The translations under genes were made by a program, and so were the position numbers. Below are positions 18,039-25,285 of a DNA stretch of 64,000 nt, in pieces. Positions within the stretch are counted from its first letter, which is position 1; the number at the start of each line of letters is the position of its first letter. Source of the stretch: Bacteriovorax sp037444575 (lineage in GTDB: Bacteria > Bdellovibrionota > Bacteriovoracia > Bacteriovoracales > Bacteriovoracaceae); the NCBI GenBank assembly GCA_037444575.1, contig JBBIME010000005.1, positions 310,001-374,000 on the forward strand, written 5' to 3'. The notes below the pieces were generated by a model. That model made no database searches, had not been told where the DNA came from, and saw nothing but the letters and a program-made list of their open reading frames with translations.

Positions 18039-18054
18039 TCTTCGTTTAGTTTTC

Positions 18055-18621
18055 TTAGCGAGCAGAATTTACAATGAACTCAGTGAGGTAGTGACGAACA
18101 AGAGCGTCGACGTCCACAACTTCATTGTTAAAGCGCCAGGTGATTTTATTAAAAGGTCCAATATGCGCACGAATTTCATGGATATTAGTTGAGCCAAATT
18201 GATCATTAAAAGAAAGTCTTGCTCCGTAGATGTCTTTTCCATTTGCAAGAAATCCAATTGAGATAACGTCAAACGACTTACGAGCAAAAATTAGACGCAG
18301 AGAATTTCTAAACAACATAAAATCATTTACGGTATTAGAAATTTTAAAAAGTTTAATCGCAGCACTTGAATGATTTCGCGCACGGTACTCATTAAACTTT
18401 GTAACATAAGCTTCAAAGCGATCGCGAAGATCGTTCATGAAAGCAATTGATGACTCTTCTAGAAGAAGTTCAGGATTTAAATGGCCATTGATATTAACAA
18501 TGCCCGATTCATCCATATTGATTTCATCAAGAGCAAGGCCCTCAATCCAAGAGTAATTCAGTGGTTGAAAAATTTGGTTATGTTCGATCATAGAATTAGG
18601 ATCGGGGTAGAGATTCATCAT
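18055..18621 (-). CDS. Uncharacterised cytoplasmic protein
   Basis: About 188 residues if started at the ATG at 18621; the frame is open further to 18786, but that extension overlaps the divergent membrane-protein gene and looks non-coding (Cys/His/Arg-rich). No signal peptide or membrane helix; mixed alpha/beta composition, with a C-terminal half (SIGFLANGKDIYGARLSF, IHEIRAHIGPFNKITWRF) that looks like a beta-rich domain. I recognise no family. The start lacks a clear ribosome-binding site and the second ATG (18618) is equally possible. It converges with the RmlD-like gene with 16 bp between stops. Confidence 0.7.
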   Translation of the reverse strand: MMNLYPDPNSMIEHNQIFQPLNYSWIEGLALDEINMDESGIVNINGHLNPELLLEESSIAFMNDLRDRFEAYVTKFNEYRARNHSSAAIKLFKISNTVNDFMLFRNSLRLIFARKSFDVISIGFLANGKDIYGARLSFNDQFGSTNIHEIRAHIGPFNKITWRFNNEVVDVDALVRHYLTEFIVNSAR

Positions 18622-18672
18622 GTCAAGAGCTAAGGCTATGCCAACTCTATAGATTGTGTGAAAATAGTTTTC

Positions 18673-20112
18673 ATGAATAAGCAGAAATTTTATTGTTGGC
18701 TGTTTTACCTGCTGCCGGTTGTGTATTTTCTTTCTCTGCCGATCGCCACAGGGGATCTCGCGGTGTGGGTGGCACAAGGGAAACACTTTCTTTTACATGG
18801 AGAGATTCTTCGCCATGATATCTACAGCGTTCTTCCAACCAGAGATTTGGTGTATCCGGTAGGAACTTGTGTTCTTTATGCTTTGATTTATTCTTTTAGT
18901 GGACTCGTTGGTGTCTCACTTTTTCACAAATTGCTCGTTCTCTTGATTTCTTTTTTCTGGCATCATTTCTCACTTTCGAAAGTTAAAGAGCCATGGTCAT
19001 ACCCAAGTCTTTTAGTCATTTTTTTGTCATGGTTTGGGTGTTCGATGTTTTGGATTGATCGCCCGGCATTGCTTGGCATGCTTCCTCTGATTGGTTCCTT
19101 CATCATTTTGCAAAAGGAGGAGGAGCTTGCTCCTCATGATGTAGTCGCACTGGTTTTAATTAATATCGTTTGGGTAAATTTACATGGCTCATGGCCGCTT
19201 TTAATTATGATGTATGTCTGGCGAGAGTTGACCAGAACAATTATTTTGAAAAAAAGCAATATCTGGCAACAGCTTGTTGCCATCTCTTCACTTCTTCTTT
19301 CTATCCTGATCAATCCGTTCGGGTATAAAGTATTCGCTTACCTATTTGAAACAGCTGACCTGTCGAAAGAGAGACATATTGATGAGTGGGGGGCGCCTTC
19401 GCTCACCGGTCCATATGCCTCTCAAAGTGCAGCTTATTTTTTACTGTTTTTACTGACATTGGCCTTTGGTGTTTTTCTCTTCAAAAAATCTCGTTCCAAG
19501 TTTTCCACAAGTTTAACTTCTCCTTTTTTTCCTCTCGTGTTGTTTGCTTTTAGCAACATCAGAAATACCGCACTTCCTTTTTTTATTCTCATTCCTTTTG
19601 CCTGTGAATTTATTTTGATCAAGGGAAAGGAAGAAGTAGGGCAGGAGCGAAAATCAGCCTTCAATGTAGTCTTTATCGGTTTTGTCTTGTTCTGTGGGTT
19701 TCTTTTTTTACCAATGATAAAACCCTACAGTCAGGGTTTTCTTCCAGAAAATAAAAGAGAGGTGTTTGATTCTTCTGCTCCTTTTAACGTCACTGAATTT
19801 TTAAATAATACCAAAGATAGTGATCCCGTTTTTAATGATTGGGAGTATGGAAGTTTTCTTATTCTCGCTCAGAAACATCCTATCTTTATAGACACTCGAA
19901 ATATTATCTATGATCGCTCGGAATTCGGCGAATACTCCACCGTCATTGTTGGTAATTCGGGGTGGGATAATATTTTGGATAAATATAAAATCAGATACGT
20001 TCTCTTGAATAGAAAACTTCGAACAAACTTAATTGAAAAATTGAATTCATCATTAAGCTGGAAAAGTGTTGTGGTGGATAGTGAAACGATTTTGTTTCAA
20101 AGAAAAATTTAA
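18673..20112 (+). CDS. Polytopic membrane protein, glycosyltransferase (GT-C/PMT)-like
   Basis: About 479 residues with some ten hydrophobic helices and a soluble C-terminal domain. The short loop WVNLHGSWPLL and the terminal region FNDWEYGSFLILAQKHPIF ... IDTRNIIYDRSEFGEY are features I associate with bacterial GT39-like membrane glycosyltransferases that use lipid-linked sugars, although the catalytic acidic residue in the first loop cannot be fixed by eye (the GDLAVWVAQG segment is a candidate). An in-frame GTG at 18658 lies 15 bp upstream; ATG at 18673 is preferred because it starts the membrane anchor. It may act with the nearby RmlD-like enzyme in surface glycosylation. Confidence 0.72.
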   Translation: MNKQKFYCWLFYLLPVVYFLSLPIATGDLAVWVAQGKHFLLHGEILRHDIYSVLPTRDLVYPVGTCVLYALIYSFSGLVGVSLFHKLLVLLISFFWHHFSLSKVKEPWSYPSLLVIFLSWFGCSMFWIDRPALLGMLPLIGSFIILQKEEELAPHDVVALVLINIVWVNLHGSWPLLIMMYVWRELTRTIILKKSNIWQQLVAISSLLLSILINPFGYKVFAYLFETADLSKERHIDEWGAPSLTGPYASQSAAYFLLFLLTLAFGVFLFKKSRSKFSTSLTSPFFPLVLFAFSNIRNTALPFFILIPFACEFILIKGKEEVGQERKSAFNVVFIGFVLFCGFLFLPMIKPYSQGFLPENKREVFDSSAPFNVTEFLNNTKDSDPVFNDWEYGSFLILAQKHPIFIDTRNIIYDRSEFGEYSTVIVGNSGWDNILDKYKIRYVLLNRKLRTNLIEKLNSSLSWKSVVVDSETILFQRKI

Positions 20113-20300
20113 AAGAGCCTAGGAGGAGGACTACTGTCGAGGTTCCGCCCATTTTTAAATAGGTGGCTGCAGTTAGTAGTCGCTTTAGGCTTCTCACTTA
20201 AAAAACCCGTAGGTTTAATATGAGCTTGCTCACCGTGACCAGGGACCGCTCCCGAATATATCTTTATAGAGGAACCAACTTAATGCCAACTCCTAGACCC
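20113..20300 (-). ncRNA. ssrS: 6S RNA
   Basis: 6S RNA binds the sigma-70 holoenzyme by imitating an open promoter. On the minus strand the roughly 188-nt transcript has a perfect closing stem: GGGTCTAGGAG at 20300-20290 pairs over 11 positions (two G-U) with CTCCTAGGCTC at 20125-20115, followed by a T-rich end. Inside are sequences conserved in proteobacterial 6S RNA: GGTGAGCAAGCTC (20234-20222) and GAGAAGCCTAAA (20195-20184) followed by GCGAC. The length fits the family (about 180-200 nt). TATAAT sits 6 nt upstream of the predicted 5' end. The RNA ends exactly at the convergent membrane-protein stop codon. It fills most of the otherwise empty 398-bp gap at 20113-20510. Confidence 0.82.
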
Positions 20301-20306
20301 ACTTTC

Positions 20307-20335
20307 ATTATACACCGTCGGACTGAGGGACTCTA
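20307..20335 (-). promoter_or_regulatory. Promoter of the 6S RNA
   Basis: On the minus strand a perfect TATAAT (20307-20312) with TAGAGT 17 bp upstream (20330-20335). The -10 lies 6 nt before the predicted RNA 5' end at 20300. Confidence 0.65.
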
Positions 20336-20510
20336 GAAAAGTTTTTACCCTACTAATGAAATCTTAGGGTTGGCTAAAAAATAGTGACCCTTGACACAAG
20401 TTTGCAAAAAAAGCTGAGTAAAATGATAAAATAATTACGTCAGAATTAAAGTTTTCACAGAAGACCGCCGAAGCGGTTCTCAGTGAACTGAAAGCAATAG
20501 GGAGTGATCT

Positions 20511-20693
20511 ATGAAAAAACTAATGGCCTACTTAAAAGATGAGAGTGGTCAAACATCAACAGAGTATATTCTACTGGTTGCGGTTGTTGCCATGATCGTT
20601 TTTAAGTTTAAAGCGCAAGCTTCTTCAAGACTTGAGCAACTAACAGGTAACGTATTTACTAAAGCAGATACTATGTTGAATGAAACCCCATAA
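20511..20693 (+). CDS. flp: Flp-type major pilin
   Basis: 60 residues. A short positively charged leader ends in ESG, then QTSTEYILLVAVVAMIVF, which is the Flp prepilin signature: cleavage after Gly, Glu at +5 and Tyr at +6, then a hydrophobic helix. The mature pilin of about 46 residues is of normal Flp size. The pilin is processed by the peptidase encoded at 21033 and assembled by the Tad machinery. A good GGGAG site precedes the ATG, and the 5' leader from the nearest candidate promoter is about 100 nt. It is the first gene of the pilus locus. Confidence 0.93.
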   Translation: MKKLMAYLKDESGQTSTEYILLVAVVAMIVFKFKAQASSRLEQLTGNVFTKADTMLNETP

Positions 20694-20808
20694 GTTTACG
20701 CTAGTGGGTTTGAATTTCTAAAGAGCTGTCTAGCTGAAATGTAATTTTCTGAATGGGTATTATTTTCCCTCTATTGCTACTTGTTCTTTCCTCTTCAATC
20801 CTTAATCA

Positions 20809-21030
20809 ATGACAACCAAAAATAATATGAGGGCCCGTGGCCAGGCCCTCATAGAATATCTTTTTATATTCAGCTTTATGACGTTTATAACGATCACGAT
20901 GGTAAGAGGGTTGGGAAAGACTCTATTTAAGTCCGTGGGTTATTTAGGCTATGAATTAACTGAGCAATTTAGCGTTGGAGTTTGTAAGAGCGATTGCTTC
21001 TTTGATGGCTACGCGAATCAGGAGAGGTAG
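20809..21030 (+). CDS. Prepilin-like protein of the Tad locus
   Basis: 73 residues: charged leader ending in RARG, then QALIEYLFIFSFMTF, a prepilin cleavage motif with Glu +5 and Tyr +6, followed by one hydrophobic helix and a short tail with two cysteines (VCKSDC). It is longer than Flp and is probably a minor pilin or TadE-like pseudopilin. The start has no clear ribosome-binding site; the ATG six codons later is an alternative. It is followed 2 nt later by the prepilin peptidase gene. Confidence 0.8.
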   Translation: MTTKNNMRARGQALIEYLFIFSFMTFITITMVRGLGKTLFKSVGYLGYELTEQFSVGVCKSDCFFDGYANQER

Positions 21031-21032
21031 CA

Positions 21033-21542
21033 ATGCTTCCAATGATCGTCTTTATATTCATCTCAATTCAACTCCTGGTTGTGGCGTACGTCGATTTTAA
21101 GACTAGAAAAATTTCCAATGTGTGGATTCTGATAAATTTTATATTTTTTTGTGTCCTTACTTTTTTGTTTCCAAAAATCTATGTTTGGAAAATTGGCGCT
21201 CTTTTGTTTTCTCTGGCCTTTTTATTCGTGGGATTTGCTCTTTTCATCATGAATATTATGGGAGGAGGAGATTCAAAATACCTGGCTTCATTTTATTTGT
21301 TGGTTCCGTTACAGTTTCAGGAGAATGTTTTTCTTCATCTGTTATACACAACCGTGATTGTCGGAAGTTCACTTTTATTATTTAACGCTCTCAAGAACTT
21401 TGATAATATTATCTTGTTAGTGAAAATTGGCGACATAAACGGAATTAAGAAAATTTTTGGAAAAAAATTTACATATGCCCCGGTTATCTTTATCGCATGG
21501 ATGTGGTTTGGGTGGGAAAATCGATTAATCTTAGGTTACTAA
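21033..21542 (+). CDS. cpaA: Prepilin peptidase, CpaA/TadV type
   Basis: 169 residues, a short (non-methylating) A24 aspartic peptidase with about five membrane helices. The two catalytic aspartates are visible: D21 in YVDFKTRKISN and D80 in the GxGD motif MGGGDSK. The large N-terminal methylase domain of PilD is absent, as usual for CpaA/TadV. It should cleave the five Gly-Gln type prepilins encoded beside it. It overlaps the next gene by up to 46 bp. Confidence 0.93.
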   Translation: MLPMIVFIFISIQLLVVAYVDFKTRKISNVWILINFIFFCVLTFLFPKIYVWKIGALLFSLAFLFVGFALFIMNIMGGGDSKYLASFYLLVPLQFQENVFLHLLYTTVIVGSSLLLFNALKNFDNIILLVKIGDINGIKKIFGKKFTYAPVIFIAWMWFGWENRLILGY

Positions 21543-21850
21543 GAAACAATTTAGGTCAGAGTGTGGTGGAATATATTCTGCTTCTGGCAGTAATCAGCTC
21601 ACTTGGTTACACATTCTACAATAATAAAAGATTTAAAGCTTTCATTAAAGGAAATGATGGGATGTTTGCCACAATGAAAAAAGGCATGGGGTATTCCTAT
21701 AGATATGGTTTGGAATACAAGACAGAAATTCCTATTGATGAAAAAATGTCATTTAATTATCAGTCCAACAAACACGACACTTATTTAAATCCTCAGGATG
21801 AGAAGAGTCGTTTTTTTGCTGGAAGTAAGCCTTATCCACTACAACCATGA
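21497..21850 (+). CDS. Prepilin-like protein of the Tad locus
   Basis: Up to 117 residues; the start is uncertain because the frame begins inside the prepilin peptidase gene (GTG codons at 21503 and 21512 are alternatives). The leader ends in NNLG, followed by QSVVEYILLLAVISSLGY: a prepilin cleavage site and hydrophobic helix. The hydrophilic tail (about 75 residues) makes it larger than Flp, consistent with a minor pilin. Its stop overlaps the next start as ATGA, suggesting translational coupling. Confidence 0.8.
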   Translation: MDVVWVGKSINLRLLRNNLGQSVVEYILLLAVISSLGYTFYNNKRFKAFIKGNDGMFATMKKGMGYSYRYGLEYKTEIPIDEKMSFNYQSNKHDTYLNPQDEKSRFFAGSKPYPLQP

Positions 21851-22368
21851 ATGTAAAAAATAACAAGGGACAATCGACGATAGAATTTATTACAACCTTT
21901 TCGGCTGCTGTCGGTTTTATTTTCCTTTTTCTTAAGATGGCAACAAATTACACTGAAGGGTATATGGTTCATCATGCAACCTATATGGCCTCTAGGGCCT
22001 TCTTGGTCAGTGACTCTGAGTCTCAACAATCAATTGAAGGAAGAGACAAGAGTGCTTTTACTGTTGCCAGCGCAGTTTTTAAAAAAAATCTTCCTGAAAA
22101 ACTTATAAAAAATTTTAACGGCGAATTAAAGCCTAATTATCCAGGAGCTGGAATCCTTGCACCATTCATTGGTGTGTGGATTGAGTACACTCAACCTTTC
22201 TCGATCGGCTTTGTCGGGGGAAAAGATCCAGTTACATTTCGCTCAGAATCTTTTTTAGGAAGAGAGCCCACTAGAGTGGAATCAATTGCTCAGGTTTGTG
22301 CCGCCATTAAGACAGTAACAGAGGCAGATTGCAAAACTGAAGCAACTTTGGATGATAATGGTGGTTGA
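21847..22368 (+). CDS. TadE-like pseudopilin
   Basis: 173 residues. The leader NNKG is followed by QSTIEFITTFSAAVGFIFLFL, a TadE-type prepilin motif with Glu +5, then a large soluble extracytoplasmic domain with two cysteines near the C-terminus (VCAAIKTVTEADC). TadE/TadF proteins are pseudopilins needed for Flp fibre assembly. It starts in a 4-bp overlap with the previous gene and its stop abuts the next start. Confidence 0.85.
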   Translation: MNVKNNKGQSTIEFITTFSAAVGFIFLFLKMATNYTEGYMVHHATYMASRAFLVSDSESQQSIEGRDKSAFTVASAVFKKNLPEKLIKNFNGELKPNYPGAGILAPFIGVWIEYTQPFSIGFVGGKDPVTFRSESFLGREPTRVESIAQVCAAIKTVTEADCKTEATLDDNGG

Positions 22369-22369
22369 A

Positions 22370-22888
22370 ATGAAATTAAAAATTGATCATCAGAAATTTC
22401 TCAATCAGAAAGGACAAGCAATTTTTGAGATGATTCTCTTTCTGCCTTTTTTACTCTTCCTTTATACGATCTACTATTCAGCGGGAAATGCTATCAGCGG
22501 CTCTATCAACCAACAAAAAGCAGTGCGAGGCTATTACTATACTTTGGTAAAAGGTAATTCCTATATTGCTTCCGCTACTGATTTAAGAGGACACAGCGGC
22601 AAGGGGATTCATAGAGTTGGCTTCGGTGGTGTTGGATGGAATGAGAGGATGGATCGGGAAATACCAATAGCTCCATGTTTTAAATTCTCTTCTCTTTTAA
22701 AAAATGGCACGTCTGAGGCGTGTGATGGGCATATTCGAGAGGAACAAGGATCAAGTCGATTTATCCGACTGTTTACCTACTATGGAGTTTGTGGGCCAAC
22801 CTATACCGCTCCGGATTCAACTTTTATTATTGATCCTCATGAACAAGGCAGGAGTGGAGCAGCCTCTTGTATCATGGGCGGGAACTAG
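22370..22888 (+). CDS. TadE/TadF-like pseudopilin
   Basis: About 172 residues from the ATG at 22370 (the frame opens 18 bp earlier, inside the preceding gene). The leader ends NQKG, then QAIFEMILFLPFLLFLY: cleavage after Gly, Glu +5 and one hydrophobic helix. The soluble domain carries four cysteines (CFKF, CDGH, CGPT, CIMG), possibly two disulfides. It is the fifth consecutive prepilin-like gene with a Gly-Gln junction. Confidence 0.83.
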   Translation: MKLKIDHQKFLNQKGQAIFEMILFLPFLLFLYTIYYSAGNAISGSINQQKAVRGYYYTLVKGNSYIASATDLRGHSGKGIHRVGFGGVGWNERMDREIPIAPCFKFSSLLKNGTSEACDGHIREEQGSSRFIRLFTYYGVCGPTYTAPDSTFIIDPHEQGRSGAASCIMGGN

Positions 22889-22965
22889 TCAAAATCTTCC
22901 CCTCCCAATCTTAAGAGCAAAAAATTGCTAGAATAAAAGCTAGTTATTTAAACAGGTTGGAAAAA

Positions 22966-23790
22966 ATGAACACACGCGCCCTGACTCTGGCCCTCGTTAT
23001 CGCAGGCTTTGCCATGATGATGGTGTACACATATATCGATGATCAAAAGGCAGCGATGATAAAACAATACGGAACTCAAAGTTCAGTCATTGTCGCCAAA
23101 GTAGATATTCAAGAATTAGATTTGATCGACGATTCTAAAATTCAAGTTATAACTGTTCCAGAAAATTTTCTTTCACCAGGTCACTTTAAATCAATTAAAG
23201 AATTAGAAAATACAATCGCAACTGTTCCAATTATTAAAGGTGAACAAATCACAAAACCACGCGTGACTTATCCTGGAATTAAAACAGGATTATCAAGACA
23301 AGTCTCAGTTGGGAAACGTGCTGTCGCTATTAATATCACTGAACGAGATGCCGTTGGTCGTTTGATTAAGCCAGGTGATCGTGTCGATGTTCTCGCTGCA
23401 ATTGATATCTCACAGGGAGCGAGAAAAGATTTGCAAAAAACAAGAACCGTTTTGCAAGACGTTTTAGTTCTATCAACGGGTATGAGTATGACAAACTCAA
23501 TTCCAATTTATGGAGTTGAAACACCTAAAGTTATTCGTACGATGAACCTCAACACCTATACAACATATAACACGATCACATTAGAGCTCGATCCGTATGA
23601 TGTTCAAAAACTTTCATTCATTCAAGCCTATGGTAGTGGGTCACTTTCTCTCTCTCTTAGAAATAATGCGGATAAAGAGCCAGTGAGATTAAAAGCAACG
23701 CAAATTTACGATGTACTTGGAGAAGATGCTTCTGAAGCAAAAACTTTCTTCTCTGATAAATACACAAAAGAGAGTAAGAATGCTCAATAG
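22966..23790 (+). CDS. cpaB: Flp pilus assembly protein CpaB/RcpC
   Basis: About 274 residues with one N-terminal membrane helix (TLALVIAGFAMMMVYTY), then an SAF-type domain (VIVAKVDIQELDLIDDSKIQ, VPIIKGEQITKPRV) and a C-terminal RcpC domain with VGKRAVAINITERDAVGRLIKPGDRVDVL. CpaB is a periplasmic component that supports the secretin. ATG at 22966 is preferred over an in-frame TTG at 22957. The end overlaps the secretin start. Confidence 0.93.
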   Translation: MNTRALTLALVIAGFAMMMVYTYIDDQKAAMIKQYGTQSSVIVAKVDIQELDLIDDSKIQVITVPENFLSPGHFKSIKELENTIATVPIIKGEQITKPRVTYPGIKTGLSRQVSVGKRAVAINITERDAVGRLIKPGDRVDVLAAIDISQGARKDLQKTRTVLQDVLVLSTGMSMTNSIPIYGVETPKVIRTMNLNTYTTYNTITLELDPYDVQKLSFIQAYGSGSLSLSLRNNADKEPVRLKATQIYDVLGEDASEAKTFFSDKYTKESKNAQ

Positions 23791-25285
23791 GTTTTACTTA
23801 TTTATTTTTTCTTGTTGTTTGAGCATGAGTCTTCTTGCTCAAGACGAGGCAGCGAAAGAAGAAGCTTTAAAAGAAATCGATGTTGTCGTCGGTCTTGAAA
23901 AAATTATTAAACTAGACTTTGTTCCAAACACAGTCGTTAAACTAGCTAACGAAAATTTGGCGACCTATCAAATTGTCCCTTCAAAAAAAGAAGTTTTGCT
24001 AACAGGTGTAAAAGCTGGTGAGACAACTCTTACTTTAAGAGATACTGCCGGAGATATACGCGCCCGTTACTTGGTTAAGGTAACAGCTTCAGATCAATCA
24101 AAAGTTGTTGTGCAACTAAAAGAACTTTTGAGCGATGTCGAAGGACTTGAAATTGGAATTAAAGGAGATGCTGTTTTCGTTGGAGGGCAGATTGTTGTTC
24201 CAAGCGATATTGGAAAGGTTGTTGTTATCCTCGATAAATATCCTGACGTATTAAGACTGGTGGAACTTTCTCCGCAAACCCAACTAGTCATTGCTAAAAA
24301 AATGCAAGAAGAAATGCAAAAAAGTCAGCTTAAGGATGTCACTGTTCGAGTTGTAAACGGAAGTTTTTGGATTGAAGGGATTGTTGGCTCGAAGGAAGAA
24401 AGTGATAAAGCGGAGCAAATTGCGAGGGCCTATCTTCCAGATCAAATTCAAAACTTAGCGAGAAGAACAGATGCTGTTCAATCAACAAAAAAACCGCCTT
24501 TTGAAAATTTGCTAACCATTAATGCAAAACCAAAACCTGAACCACTTCCAAAATTATTTAAGTTAACTGCTCAGTTCGTCGAGCTGACTAAGGCCTACGA
24601 TAAATTATTTGCTTTTACGTGGACTCCTTTTATTGGGGCAGATGGAGGTGCCATTGCTGTTGGTAGAAGTGCCTCTGGTGGAGTGACGACAAGTACAACA
24701 GCAGCAGGAGGAGCGGGAACCCTCTCGGCGACTATCTCTAATCTTTTTCCAAAGCTTAATTCTGCTAAAAGTGCTGGATACGCTCGCGTAGTTGAATCAG
24801 GAATTATAATCGTAAAAGAAAATGTTGCTGGATCAATCAATAAGACAACGAATATTCCATATCAGATCGGAGCCGTTGATAATGCCAAAGCGGGAACTGC
24901 GACTGCAGGGTTTAAGATGAACATTACACCGACCATGCTTCAAGAAGAGAGAATTAATTTAAAAATGGCAATCACTGTAAGTTCTACAACCGGGCTAAAT
25001 CCGCCTACAACTTTTGAAAATACAATCGATACTTCGATAGTAGTTAAGTCTCAAGAGTCAGCAGTTGTCGGTGGGGTTGTTCAAAATAAAACGACAACAG
25101 ATTTCGATAAAGATGGTGCCAATCCAACATCTCAAACTGGATCAGCGCTATTTTCATTTGTTAAATCAAAACATTATTCAACAAACCGAGACCAATTCGT
25201 CATTTTCGTTACACCCGAAGTAATCGATTCTGCGGCCAGTGGTGCAACCGATATTGAAAGAAAGTTTAGAAAAAGGAGCCGGTAA
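23780..25285 (+). CDS. cpaC: Tad pilus secretin CpaC/RcpA
   Basis: About 501 residues, forming the outer-membrane channel for the Flp pilus. A signal peptide (LFIFSCCLSMSLLAQ), an N-terminal pilus-and-secretin domain (about 35-110), BON-like repeats, and a C-terminal secretin beta-domain with VVGGVVQNK and a terminal FVIFVTPEVIDS region are present. The frame is open from 23711, but the ATG at 23780 starts the signal peptide and overlaps the cpaB stop by 11 bp. It ends directly at the CpaE-CpaF fusion start. Confidence 0.92.
   Translation: MLNRFYLFIFSCCLSMSLLAQDEAAKEEALKEIDVVVGLEKIIKLDFVPNTVVKLANENLATYQIVPSKKEVLLTGVKAGETTLTLRDTAGDIRARYLVKVTASDQSKVVVQLKELLSDVEGLEIGIKGDAVFVGGQIVVPSDIGKVVVILDKYPDVLRLVELSPQTQLVIAKKMQEEMQKSQLKDVTVRVVNGSFWIEGIVGSKEESDKAEQIARAYLPDQIQNLARRTDAVQSTKKPPFENLLTINAKPKPEPLPKLFKLTAQFVELTKAYDKLFAFTWTPFIGADGGAIAVGRSASGGVTTSTTAAGGAGTLSATISNLFPKLNSAKSAGYARVVESGIIIVKENVAGSINKTTNIPYQIGAVDNAKAGTATAGFKMNITPTMLQEERINLKMAITVSSTTGLNPPTTFENTIDTSIVVKSQESAVVGGVVQNKTTTDFDKDGANPTSQTGSALFSFVKSKHYSTNRDQFVIFVTPEVIDSAASGATDIERKFRKRSR

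Noticed and set aside
18622..18786. N-terminal extension of the unknown minus-strand protein
   Set aside because: The extra 55 residues overlap the divergent membrane-protein gene and have atypical composition, so the later ATG is preferred.
20391..20430. Promoter TTGACA before the Flp pilin gene
   Set aside because: A perfect TTGACA exists but no acceptable -10 lies 16-19 bp downstream (TAAAAT is 22 bp away); the alternative sigma-54 reading has TG instead of GG. Left uncalled.
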